Part shown: positions 6,610 to 13,910 of the stretch, piece by piece
Numbering within the stretch: the first letter of the stretch is position 1
How the letters are laid out: every line of letters starts with the position of its first letter
Program-made: the position numbers and the translations under genes
The notes under the pieces: generated by a model
Databases searched by the model: none
Told to the model about the DNA's origin: nothing
The model's input: only the letters and a program-made list of their open reading frames with translations
Origin: CAZQYC01 sp043746555
Lineage (GTDB): Bacteria > Pseudomonadota > Gammaproteobacteria > Steroidobacterales > Steroidobacteraceae
Reading direction: 5' to 3'
NCBI GenBank assembly: GCA_043746555.1
Contig: JAYTQU010000176.1
Coordinates: forward strand, 1 to 15,072
DNA: 15,072 bases

Positions 6610-7353
6610 ATGAGCAAGCGCAACATGTCGAAAGTTTTGGCGATCGCCGTTGCATTGGCATTGGCGAGCACGACTCTTTATGCGGGACCTACCTCGGAAA
6701 AGGGCGGCGAACAGAATGGACCAACTAAAACCGCAACGAAGGAAGCGAAGATCGGAATGGCCACGGGCGCGGCAACCGGTGCGCTCATTGGCGGGCCAAT
6801 CGGCGCGGCGGTGGGTTTTATCGTCGGCGCAGTGACCGGTAGTGAGGTTAGTGAGGTCAAGAACGCTAAACAAACGGCGGAATCATTGCGGCAACAATTG
6901 AGCGATGCGCAGAGCGAGCTTGCGCAGATGGCTAAAGCCCAGCAGACGGACAAGGACTCCATCGTCGGTCAGCTCGCGCAACGATTGCGCGCCGACGTCA
7001 TGTTTCGCACCGCCAGCGCGGAACTAGATGAAGCGAGCACTCAAAAATTGTCGGACCTCGGCAAGGTGCTGGGCGCTTATCCGGATTTGACGATCGAGAT
7101 TGACGGCTATGCCGATCCGCGCGGTAAGTCGGCCAGTAACGATGAACTATCGCAGCAACGTGCGTCGGCGGTTCGTGCAGCGTTGATTGTCGGTGGCGCA
7201 TCGCCCGACAACATTCGTGTCGCTGCACATGGCGAACACTTAAGCACCGCTGCCAAGGGCGATCTCGAAGCGTATGCGTGGGAGCGTCGCGTGAGCATGT
7301 CGGTGTCGTCGACCAAGTCGAGTACCGGCAGTCAAGTCGCTCAGGTCAAGTAA
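6610..7353 (+). CDS. OmpA-family protein with glycine zipper
   Basis: This 247-residue envelope protein starts with a Sec signal peptide (about 1-25, ending in TTLYA). A glycine-zipper hydrophobic segment follows at 49-77 (GMATGAATGALIGGPIGAAV and onwards), then a short coiled-coil-like helix (VKNAKQTAESLRQQLSDAQ, about 83-101), then an OmpA C-terminal peptidoglycan-binding domain (about 125-234). That domain has IEIDGYADPRG (163-172), NDELSQQRASAVRAAL (177-192, with D178 and R184 at the diaminopimelate-binding positions), IRVAAHGE and WERRVSMSV. I chose the ATG at 6610 because GGAGG (6600-6604) sits 5 bases upstream and the signal peptide begins there; upstream frame extension is not protein-like. 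A terminator follows at 7381. It probably anchors the outer membrane or a glycine-zipper oligomer to peptidoglycan. It resembles PdsO-type sortase-associated OmpA proteins in architecture, but no sortase gene is in the window, so that is only a possibility. Confidence 0.88.
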   Translation: MSKRNMSKVLAIAVALALASTTLYAGPTSEKGGEQNGPTKTATKEAKIGMATGAATGALIGGPIGAAVGFIVGAVTGSEVSEVKNAKQTAESLRQQLSDAQSELAQMAKAQQTDKDSIVGQLAQRLRADVMFRTASAELDEASTQKLSDLGKVLGAYPDLTIEIDGYADPRGKSASNDELSQQRASAVRAALIVGGASPDNIRVAAHGEHLSTAAKGDLEAYAWERRVSMSVSSTKSSTGSQVAQVK

Positions 7354-7380
7354 TCGTGCAGCAACTGATCGAGAAGCAAT

Positions 7381-7413
7381 AGCGGCGGTGCGCCCACTCG
7401 CGCCGCCGTTTCT
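7381..7413 (+). terminator. Rho-independent terminator after the OmpA-family gene
   Basis: A 10-bp stem pairs CGGCGGTGCG (7383-7392) with CGCGCCGCCG (7399-7408), including one T-G wobble, around the loop CCCACT. It is followed by TTTCT. It lies 27 bases after the OmpA-family stop and directly before the SD of the cupin gene, so the cupin probably needs its own promoter or read-through. Confidence 0.7.
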
Positions 7414-7432
7414 ATGAACGAGGAGATGACGT

Positions 7433-7903
7433 ATGTGTTTAGCGGATGTGTATAAAGAAAGCGAGCCACTGCCCGCACTGATTACGTTTCCGGTTTTATC
7501 GGGGATACAAGATGTAATGGGTTTTCGTCTCGATCAAAGCAACAGTGTTGAATCGCGCGTGCGCAATCATCGTCGCGATCTACGCTCCGATGGTCCCGCA
7601 TTGGTTTGCAGCGCCGGTTTGTGGGAAGCGCCGGTGAGTCAGTGGACATTGCGCACTTTCGAACGCGAATACTGTCGGCTGGTTGAAGGCTGCGTTCGGA
7701 TCTCGGATCGACGTGGGCGTCAATGGGAGTTCGCGGCAGGCAGTGCGTTTTTGTTGTTGCGCGGATTCGAAGGAACGATTGAAGCGATCGAACCCACGAG
7801 GATCGTGTACATGGTGTTCACGTTGCCCGAAGGTTGCGCGTTGGACTGGTGCATGGTGAGCGAAGGTCGCACGGCTTTAGGGCAAGAACGGTCGGCAAAC
7901 TAA
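7433..7903 (+). CDS. Cupin-domain protein (cupin_3/DUF861-like)
   Basis: This 156-residue small protein is predicted to be cytosolic. The core (about 62-129) follows the cupin_3 pattern of COG3450-type proteins: GLWEAPVSQWTLRTF, then EYCRLVEGCVRISDRRG, then WEFAAGSAFLLLRGFEGTIEA and RIVYMVF. In the usual motif the GD of the second half binds structure or metal; here it reads GSAF, and few histidines are present, so metal binding may be weak or absent. The N-terminal 60 residues are not recognised. The ATG at 7433 has AGGAG (7421-7425) with a 7-base spacer. The gene sits between an OmpA-family terminator and a region leading to the porin, without an obvious operon partner. The enzymatic role is unknown; fold assignment is from pattern memory. 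Confidence 0.75.
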   Translation: MCLADVYKESEPLPALITFPVLSGIQDVMGFRLDQSNSVESRVRNHRRDLRSDGPALVCSAGLWEAPVSQWTLRTFEREYCRLVEGCVRISDRRGRQWEFAAGSAFLLLRGFEGTIEAIEPTRIVYMVFTLPEGCALDWCMVSEGRTALGQERSAN

Positions 7904-8061
7904 AAATCTCCGCGTAGTCGCTGGTCTTTCGGATCGATACATCGACGTTTCGAACACTTGAAGTTGCGCTCATCGGCGTATTCGGCCCCGACCAAGTCCG
8001 AGCAGAAAGGTAATTTAAGTTCGCGACCAATGAGTCAGGCCAAGAACAGCCTGTCTGGCAT
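7900..8061 (-). pseudogene. Possible small cysteine-containing ORF broken by an in-frame TGA
   Basis: On the minus strand an ATG at 8061 reads MPDRLFLA, then TGA (8035-8037), then LIGRELKLPFCSDLVGAE followed by YADERNFKCSKRRCIDPKD and QRLRGDF, with the stop at 7900. The later segment looks protein-like, with three cysteines and a charged C-terminus, and ends tail to tail with the cupin gene (4-bp overlap). There is no normal start between the TGA and the conserved-looking part, and no SD before ATG 8061. A TGG-to-TGA mutation would explain it. I do not recognise a family, and chance cannot be excluded. Confidence 0.28.
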
Positions 8062-8071
8062 GGATGCTGCA
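8056..8071 (+). promoter_or_regulatory. Sigma-54 (RpoN)-type promoter ahead of the porin gene
   Basis: TGGCATGGATGCTGCA matches the -24/-12 consensus TGGCAC-N5-TTGCA, with GG (8057-8058) and GC (8069-8070) separated by exactly 10 bases. Transcription would start near 8082, giving a leader of roughly 116 bases before the porin ATG. No enhancer site for an RpoN activator is identified. Confidence 0.5.
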
Positions 8072-8098
8072 CTTAAGACGGATGTAAAAGTTTTGTTG

Positions 8099-8135
8099 TA
8101 GTTGTGCGTCAGTGTAGCGCTCCACGCCACAACTA
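8099..8135 (+). promoter_or_regulatory. Inverted repeat in the porin leader
   Basis: TAGTTGTG (8099-8106) and CACAACTA (8128-8135) are perfect 8-bp complementary arms around a 21-base loop that contains a small GTG/CAC pair and AGCGCT. It lies downstream of the predicted RpoN start and upstream of the porin SD. It could be a leader hairpin or a regulator site. There is no T-run, so it is not a terminator. Confidence 0.35.
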
Positions 8136-8197
8136 GGAGAGAATCACTAGCAACAGCGCCGAAAAGCGCGTGTCTTTTTAACCACAAGAGAGGGTAT

Positions 8198-9268
8198 ATG
8201 AAAATCAATGTGAAGCTTTTGTCGGCGCTTAGTCTGATGACGGCAGCCGGCGCGGCGATGGCCGCCGATGCGCCATCGCTCAGTAAGGTGTTAGAAGCAT
8301 CGGGAATTACCGCGACGGGATATGTCGAAGCCGGTTATGAATACGTCTCGACGATTCCTTCGTATCGAGTCTTCGATACCGAACATAGCGCGTTCTCGTT
8401 GCATCAAGCGGCGTTCAGTTTGGCGTACCAACCGAAAGACGGATTCGGCGCGCTCGTAAATATTACGACCGGTAATGACGCGGAGGTCATTCACTCGACG
8501 GGTTCTTTCGATTCCGGTTCCTTCGATGTGACGCAAGCCTTTGTGCAATACGCGGGCGGACCCGTGACAATCATTGCGGGCAAATACGTAACGCTAGCGG
8601 GCGCGGAAGTGATTAATTCGACTGGCGACACTAACTTATCGCGGTCTGTCTTATTCGGCTATGCCATACCTTTTACCCACACCGGAGTGCGAGCGACTTT
8701 TGCGGCAAGCGATGAGATCAGTTTCATCGTCGGCGTGAACAACGGTTGGGATCAGGTGCGCGATCTCAACACACAGAAGACTGCTGAATTAGGCGTGGCT
8801 TACACCACCAAACCGTTCGTACTGGCAGCTCAAGCCTATTTAGGCAGCGAGCCGACCGCGGTCGGCGGTGGGCAGCGCCAGTTGTTGGATATCGTCGCCA
8901 CTTTCAATGCGACAGACAGTTTGTCGTTTGTTTTGAATCTTGACTACGGTAAACAGCAGGACACCGCGGCGAACACGGATGCAAAATGGGCCGGCCTCGC
9001 AGGCTATGTAAATTACGCAATCAACGACACCTGGCGTCTTTCCTTTCGAGCGGAAAATTTCGACGACAAAGACGGCTACAGACTGAATGGACCGCAACAG
9101 AAAGTTAAAGAAGGGACCTTCACTTTGGCGGCAATGCCCAGTAAAAGCGCTGAAGTACGTTTTGAGGTTCGCTACGACAAGTCAGATAAGCAGAGCTTCA
9201 CTGAAACGAATGGCATGCCGACAGACAAGCAGTATTCACTTGGAGTGGAAGCGCTCTACAAGTTCTAA
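8198..9268 (+). CDS. Outer-membrane beta-barrel protein (porin-like, BBP2/OmpL type)
   Basis: This 356-residue protein has a signal peptide ending in GAAMAA near residue 22-23. The mature part starts with a short helix, SLSKVLEASGI, then TATGYVEAGYEYV, and continues as alternating beta strands with aromatic girdles: FSLHQAAFSLAY, GFGALVNITTGND, VTQAFVQYAGGPVTIIAGKY, TELGVAYTTKPFVLAAQAYLG-like strands, LSFVLNLDYG, WRLSFRAENF and VRFEVRYDKS. It ends with YSLGVEALYKF, the terminal phenylalanine required by the Bam machinery. This pattern fits proteins annotated as outer-membrane beta-barrel (BBP2) porins. The ATG at 8198 has AAGAG (8186-8190) 7 bases upstream and begins the signal peptide, whereas the longer frame adds a non-signal stretch. 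A sigma-54-type promoter and a structured leader precede it, and a strong terminator follows. The solute is unknown. Confidence 0.86.
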   Translation: MKINVKLLSALSLMTAAGAAMAADAPSLSKVLEASGITATGYVEAGYEYVSTIPSYRVFDTEHSAFSLHQAAFSLAYQPKDGFGALVNITTGNDAEVIHSTGSFDSGSFDVTQAFVQYAGGPVTIIAGKYVTLAGAEVINSTGDTNLSRSVLFGYAIPFTHTGVRATFAASDEISFIVGVNNGWDQVRDLNTQKTAELGVAYTTKPFVLAAQAYLGSEPTAVGGGQRQLLDIVATFNATDSLSFVLNLDYGKQQDTAANTDAKWAGLAGYVNYAINDTWRLSFRAENFDDKDGYRLNGPQQKVKEGTFTLAAMPSKSAEVRFEVRYDKSDKQSFTETNGMPTDKQYSLGVEALYKF

Positions 9269-9296
9269 CCGAACTTGCTCAGTTCACTGATAGTAG

Positions 9297-9329
9297 ACGG
9301 GGGCAACTTTGCGGTTGTCCCCGTTTTTT
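9297..9329 (+). terminator. Rho-independent terminator of the porin gene
   Basis: An 11-bp stem pairs ACGGGGGCAAC (9297-9307) with GTTGTCCCCGT (9314-9324), one G-T pair, around the loop TTTGCG, followed by six T residues ending at 9329. It overlaps the stop codon of the convergent aminotransferase gene. On the other strand no T-run follows, so it is a weaker terminator for that gene. Confidence 0.85.
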
Positions 9330-10647
9330 ATGCGGCGGCTTTGATCGCATCTGCCAACGTGTTCCCGATTTGTTCGATTTGCTGCTTTTCAACAATCAGC
9401 GGCGGCGCTAACGGCACAATGTCGCCAGTGGCGCGTAATAGCACGCCGCGTTCGAAGCATTTCAAAAACACATCGAACCCACGCGCGCCGGTTTTACCCG
9501 GGATCGGTGCGAGTTCCACGCACGCAGTCAATCCGATATTGCGAACGTCGATGACGTTCGGCAATCCCTTGAGTGAATGAATGGCGTCTTCAAGATACTT
9601 GCCGAGTTCTTGCGCACGGGTGAGCAATCCTTCGCGACGATAAATTTCTTGCGTCGCCAGTCCCGCCGCACATGCAACCGGATGACCGGAATAGGTGTAA
9701 CCATGAAATAGATCGACACCGTCGGGTTGTTGCATGAAGGTATCGTAAATTCCCTTGCGCACAAACACCGCACCCATCGGTACCGCGCCATTGGTGAGTC
9801 CTTTGGCGCAAGTAAGAATGTCCGGCATCACATCGAAGTACTGCGCGGCGAACGGATAGCCCAAGCGACCGAAACCGGTGATGACTTCGTCCATGATCAT
9901 CAGGATGCCGTGCTTGGTGCAAATTTCGCGAAGACGTTTGAGATAACCCTTCGGCGGCGGAATCACGCCGGCTGAACCGACAACCGGCTCGACAATCACT
10001 GCGGCGATGGTTGATGCGTCATGTAGTTGCACTAGGCGTTCGAGATCGTCCGCCAGCTCAATACCATTGGCAGGTTCGCCGCGAGAAAATGCATTGCGCG
10101 AAATATCCAATGTATGACGCAGATGATCCACGCCCGGCAACATCGTCCCGAAATACTTTCGATTGTTCACCATGCCGCCGACGGAAATGCCGCCGAAGCC
10201 CACGCCGTGATAGCCTTTTTCACGACCGATCAATCGTTGTCGCGACGCATCGCCGCGCAGGCGGTGATACGCGATCGCGATTTTTAGCGCGGTGTCGACG
10301 GCTTCCGAACCTGAGTTGGTAAAGAACACATGATCCAAATCACCGGGCGTGAGTTTGGTTATCACGTTGGCCAACTCGAAAGCACTCGGGTGCCCCATCT
10401 GAAACGGCGGCGCGTATTCCATCGTCAACAGTTGCTTATGAACGGCATCGGCAATTTCCTTGCGCCCGTGCCCGGCATTCACACACCACATGCCGGCGAA
10501 GCCATCGAGAATTTTGCGACCATCGGTGGTCCAGTAATACATGCCTTCGGCGCGTTCAAGAAGACGCGGATTGTCCTTAAACTGCCGATTAGATGTGAAT
10601 GGCATCCAGAAGGATTCGAGGTCGGAACGGGAAAGCTTCGTGGTCAT
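9328..10647 (-). CDS. Class III omega-amino-acid/diamine:pyruvate aminotransferase
   Basis: This 439-residue PLP enzyme is cytosolic and full length for class III transaminases. Visible motifs are FWMPFTSNRQFKDNP (13-27), typical of omega-amino-acid:pyruvate aminotransferases, FFTNSGSEAVDTALK (108-122, phosphate-binding region), GYHGVGFGG (145-153), the PLP-ring aspartate in DEVITGFGRLG (253-263), the Schiff-base lysine K282 in CAKGLTNGAVPMG, and HGYTYSGHPVACAAG (315-329). The protein resembles beta-alanine:pyruvate and SpuC-like putrescine:pyruvate transaminases, which sequence alone does not separate. Its divergent neighbour makes putrescine, favouring a polyamine role; this is inference. 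The ATG at 10647 has an AGGGTG-like SD 7 bases upstream. It ends inside the porin terminator. Confidence 0.9.
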   Translation of the reverse strand: MTTKLSRSDLESFWMPFTSNRQFKDNPRLLERAEGMYYWTTDGRKILDGFAGMWCVNAGHGRKEIADAVHKQLLTMEYAPPFQMGHPSAFELANVITKLTPGDLDHVFFTNSGSEAVDTALKIAIAYHRLRGDASRQRLIGREKGYHGVGFGGISVGGMVNNRKYFGTMLPGVDHLRHTLDISRNAFSRGEPANGIELADDLERLVQLHDASTIAAVIVEPVVGSAGVIPPPKGYLKRLREICTKHGILMIMDEVITGFGRLGYPFAAQYFDVMPDILTCAKGLTNGAVPMGAVFVRKGIYDTFMQQPDGVDLFHGYTYSGHPVACAAGLATQEIYRREGLLTRAQELGKYLEDAIHSLKGLPNVIDVRNIGLTACVELAPIPGKTGARGFDVFLKCFERGVLLRATGDIVPLAPPLIVEKQQIEQIGNTLADAIKAAA

Positions 10648-10778
10648 GGTGCGACACCCTACGAGATTTGTAACTGGATTGTAGACCCAACAGGCGCGGC
10701 GCTGCGAATGTTGCGTAAACCCTCACTCAAATGTGTGGCAACGCGGTATTCTGCCGCTTTCACGTTTGTCAGTTTGGT
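10648..10778. promoter_or_regulatory. Divergent intergenic region between the aminotransferase and aguB
   Basis: The 131-bp gap must hold promoters for both divergent genes. No strong sigma-70 pair or palindrome is evident. A TATTCT at about 10747-10752 is a possible + strand -10 but lacks a matching -35. The aguB start has no clear SD. The region is listed because shared regulation of the two genes would be located here. Confidence 0.3.
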
Positions 10779-11651
10779 ATGAAGATCACGGTTGCATCTA
10801 CTCAATTTTCTTGCGCTAGCGATCGCACCAAGAATCTCGCAAGCGCGGAGCGCGTCGTGCGCGCCGCACACAAGCAAGGCGCGCAAGTCATCGTGCTGCA
10901 GGAGCTGTTCGAATCGCCGTACTTTTGCATCGACATGGATTCGAAGCACTTCGCGTTCGCCTTACCCATTGAGGAAAATCCGGCGGTGAAGTTGTGCCGG
11001 CGATTGGCGAAAGAATTGGCCGTGGTGTTGCCCGTGAGCGTATTCGAACGCGCGGGCAATGTTTTTTACAACACCGTCGTGATGGTTGATGCCGACGGCG
11101 AATTGTTGGGCGTCTATCGCAAAGCTCACATTCCGGATAGCCCTGGCTATTACGAGAAGTTCTATTTTTCTCCGGGAGACACCGGCTTTAAGGTTTGGAA
11201 CACTCATTACGGAAAGATTGGCGTAGGCATTTGTTGGGATCAATGGTTTCCGGAATGCGCGCGCGCGATGGCATTGCAAGGTGCGGACGTTCTTTTGTAT
11301 CCGACGGCAATCGGCAGCGAACCGCAAGACGCCGGCATTGACTCGCAGGATCACTGGCAACGCACAATGCAAGGACACGCGGCCGCCAACGTCATACCGG
11401 TTGTCGCATCTAATCGCATCGGCGTGGAAAAAGGAGGCCAATGGACGACAACATTCTACGGTTCATCCTTCATCGCCGATCACGTGGGCGCAATCGTACA
11501 GCAGGCCGATCGGACAACGGAATCTATCCTAACGGCAACGTTCGATCTCGATGCGATTCGGGAATACCGCCGCGCTTGGGGTGTGTTTCGCGATCGCCGC
11601 CCCGATCTTTATCGCTCCATCGTCACACTTGATGGCAGCAGCGAGTCCTAA
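10779..11651 (+). CDS. aguB: N-carbamoylputrescine amidase
   Basis: This 290-residue nitrilase-superfamily enzyme hydrolyses N-carbamoylputrescine to putrescine, CO2 and ammonia in the agmatine route. The catalytic triad is visible: E42 in QELFESPYFC, K115 in YRKAHIPDSPGYYEKFYF and C152 in GICWDQWFPE. AguB-specific segments include YPTAIGSEPQDAG (174-186), DHWQRTMQGHAAAN (191-204), SNRIG, FYGSSFIAD (226-234), and AWGVFRDRRPDLY (266-278), closing with TLDGSSES, as in Pseudomonas AguB. The ATG at 10779 begins MKITVASTQF, the family's normal first strand. No good SD is visible. The agmatine deiminase partner (aguA) is not in the window. The divergent aminotransferase could use its product. The next gene starts 7 bases after the stop and is probably cotranscribed. 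Beta-ureidopropionase is the nearest alternative but the motifs fit AguB better. Confidence 0.93.
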   Translation: MKITVASTQFSCASDRTKNLASAERVVRAAHKQGAQVIVLQELFESPYFCIDMDSKHFAFALPIEENPAVKLCRRLAKELAVVLPVSVFERAGNVFYNTVVMVDADGELLGVYRKAHIPDSPGYYEKFYFSPGDTGFKVWNTHYGKIGVGICWDQWFPECARAMALQGADVLLYPTAIGSEPQDAGIDSQDHWQRTMQGHAAANVIPVVASNRIGVEKGGQWTTTFYGSSFIADHVGAIVQQADRTTESILTATFDLDAIREYRRAWGVFRDRRPDLYRSIVTLDGSSES

Positions 11652-11658
11652 ACAAACA

Positions 11659-13876
11659 ATGAATTGTTTTGCCACCTGCCCTCTGGGCGTCGCCGACTTA
11701 TTGGCCGTCGAACTCAAGGAGTTTGGCGCGACGCGCGCGCGCGAAATGAAATCCGGTGTGGAGTTCGAAGGCGATTTGGAAGTTGCCTATCGTGCATGCC
11801 TTTGGTCGCGCACCGCGAATCGAATCCTAATGCCTATTGCGACTGTCGACGCGCGTACGGCGGACGATCTCTATAAAGGCGTGCAGACTATCGATTGGTC
11901 TACGCATATTGAGTCTATTGGGACGTTCGCAGTCGACTTTTCCGGCGCGTCAACCGGCATCACGCACACACAGTTCGGCGCGCTGAAAACCAAGGATGCC
12001 ATCGTCGATCAAATTCGCGACAAGTACGGTGAGCGGCCGTCGATCGATGTCGAACGACCGAATGTCCGCGTGAATGTTCACATCAATCGCGACCAAGCGA
12101 CGATCGGTCTCGATCTTTCGGGCGAGAGCTTGCACCGCCGTGGATATCGGTCGCGTGGCGTCGCGGCGCCTTTGAAGGAAAATCTTGCGGCGGCTATCTT
12201 GTTACGCTCAGGGTGGAAAGAGATTGTTGCCAATGGCGGGCGACTCATCGATCCCATGTGCGGATCGGGAACCTTCGTGATTGAAGCAGCGTTGATCGCG
12301 GGCGACATCGCTCCCGGATTGACGCGCGAATACTTTGGCTTCTTGCGTTGGAAGCAACACGACAGCGCGCTATGGCAGCGATTGCGACAAGAAGCCGATC
12401 AACGTCGCGCCAAAGGAAAATTACCGAGTGGCGTATTTCGCGGCTATGACCGCGATGCGACCGCAATTCGCGCGGCGATAGAGAATGCAAGGGGAGCCGG
12501 TTTGCAGGGCATCGTGCATTTCGAGCGGCGCGAATTGTCCGCACTGATTTCTGAGTCGACCACACCGGGGCTCGTCGTGACCAATCCACCATATGGAGAA
12601 CGCGTCGGCGACGAGTCGACGCTGCACGAGCTTTACGCACTTCTCGGCAAACAACTGCGCGATCACTTTGTCGGTTGGAAGGCCGCGGTATTAACCGGGA
12701 ATCCTCCCGTTGCGCGCGATATTGGTATTCATGCCAAACGAAGTCACACGCTATTCAATGGCGCGATCGAGTGTCGTCTGCTGCGCTTCGACATCGTGCC
12801 GGAACACTTCGACGCTCCCGAGTTACGTCCGACTCGCGACGACAAATTGGCCGAAGCAAGGCAGCGTCCCGGCGCTGAGATGTTTGCCAATCGACTGCGT
12901 AAGAATCTCAAGAAGATGAGTGACTGGGCGCGCAAAGAAAACATCGAATGCTATCGAGTCTACGATGCCGACATGCCGGAGTATTCGTTCGCCATCGATT
13001 GTTATGGTGTTGAAGACAAGTGCGTCTCCGTTCAAGAATACCAAGCGCCCGACACCATCGAGCGCAGTGCGGCGAGCATGCGGCGTTTAGAAGCGCTGTC
13101 GGTCATTCCGGAAGTGTTCGGTATTCCCGTCGAAAAAATGTTCGTGCGAATGCGTCGCCAACAAAAAGGTTCGGCGCAGTACGAGAAAGTGGATCACGAA
13201 CACGAGTTCGTTGTCGTGCGCGAAGGCCCATACAAGTTTCTCGTGAACTTCACCGACTATCTCGACACCGGTCTATTCTTGGATCATCGACTAACGAGAC
13301 AACGCATCGGCGAGATGGCCAAGGGCAAACGATTCTTGAATATTTTTGCTTACACCGGTAGCGCTTCGGTGTATGCCGCGGGAGGCGGCGCAAAATCGTC
13401 GACGACTATCGACATGTCGAATACCTACGTGGATTGGGCCAAACGAAACATGGCGATCAATCATTTGGCCGGACCGGAACATGAGTTCGTCAAAGCGGAT
13501 TGTCTCAAAATGGTTAAGCGATCAAGTCGCGCCGGCAACCAAACCCACGCTCGCCCTCGCCAGATCCAGTCGATCACAAACTCCTCGTCCGAAACCCTAC
13601 GATTTAATTTTCGTCGATCCACCCACGTTCTCGCGTTCCAAAAAGATGGAAGACACCTTCGAAGTGCAACGCGATCACGTCAAGTTGCTCAAGCAAATCG
13701 CCACATTGCTTGCGCCGTCCGGCACAATCGTCTTCTCGAACAACTTTACCAAGTTCAAATTGGATCGCGACGCATTGCAAGAATTCGCGATCGAAGATAT
13801 TACGCGTGCGACGATTCCGAAAGACTTCGAAAGAAATCAGAAGATTCACAGTTGTTACTTGTTAAAGAGGCTGTAG
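11659..13876 (+). pseudogene. rlmKL: Fused 23S rRNA methyltransferase RlmKL, frameshifted in the RlmK half
   Basis: The intact family enzyme makes m2G2445 (RlmL half) and m7G2069 (RlmK half) in 23S rRNA. The N-terminal part has a THUMP-like region (FAVDFSG, FGALKTKDAIVD), then RlmL motifs LIDPMCGSGTFVIEAALIAG (196-215) and TNPPYGER (308-315). The linker has FANRLRKNLKKMSDWARKE and ECYRVYDADMPEY. The RlmK part starts with NFTDYLDTGLFLDHRLTR and FLNIFAYTGSASVYA (559-573). After DCLK (codon 617, 13507-13509) one extra base in an AAAA run (13507-13510) shifts the frame. Skipping one A gives WLSDQ and, later, YDLIFVDPPTFSRSKKMED (motif IV), VQRDH and IPKDFERNQKIHSCYLL, ending at TAG 13876, a total of about 738 residues (E. 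coli has 702). Read without the shift, the frame runs to 13887 with an unrelated tail and no DPPTF, so RlmK should be lost while RlmL could survive. ATG 11659 gives MNCFATCPLG, matching the family start; ATG 11632 is an alternative. Confidence 0.9.
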
Positions 13877-13890
13877 TCAGGAGATAACCG

Positions 13891-13908
13891 ATGGCGTTGA
13901 GAATCTAA
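13891..13908 (+). CDS. Five-codon minicistron with strong SD upstream of the membrane protein
   Basis: AGGAG (13879-13883) is followed 7 bases later by ATG GCG TTG AGA ATC TAA, encoding MALRI. The stop lies 2 bases before the ATG of the downstream membrane-protein gene (13911). The strong SD therefore points at this tiny ORF and not directly at the long one. It could provide translational coupling or could be accidental. A small error in the sequence that altered the true start cannot be excluded. Confidence 0.35.
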   Translation: MALRI

Positions 13909-13910
13909 AG

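Noticed and set aside
7414..7455. A 13-codon ORF (MNEEMTYVFSGCV) overlapping the cupin start, considered as a leader peptide
   Set aside because: Its ATG lies on the edge of the terminator T-run, it has no SD of its own, and the AGGAG it contains is the SD of the cupin gene.
8035..8037. Selenocysteine reading of the TGA in the small ORF
   Set aside because: No stem with a suitable apical loop is seen in the 40 bases after the TGA, and no sel genes are in the window; a nonsense mutation is simpler.
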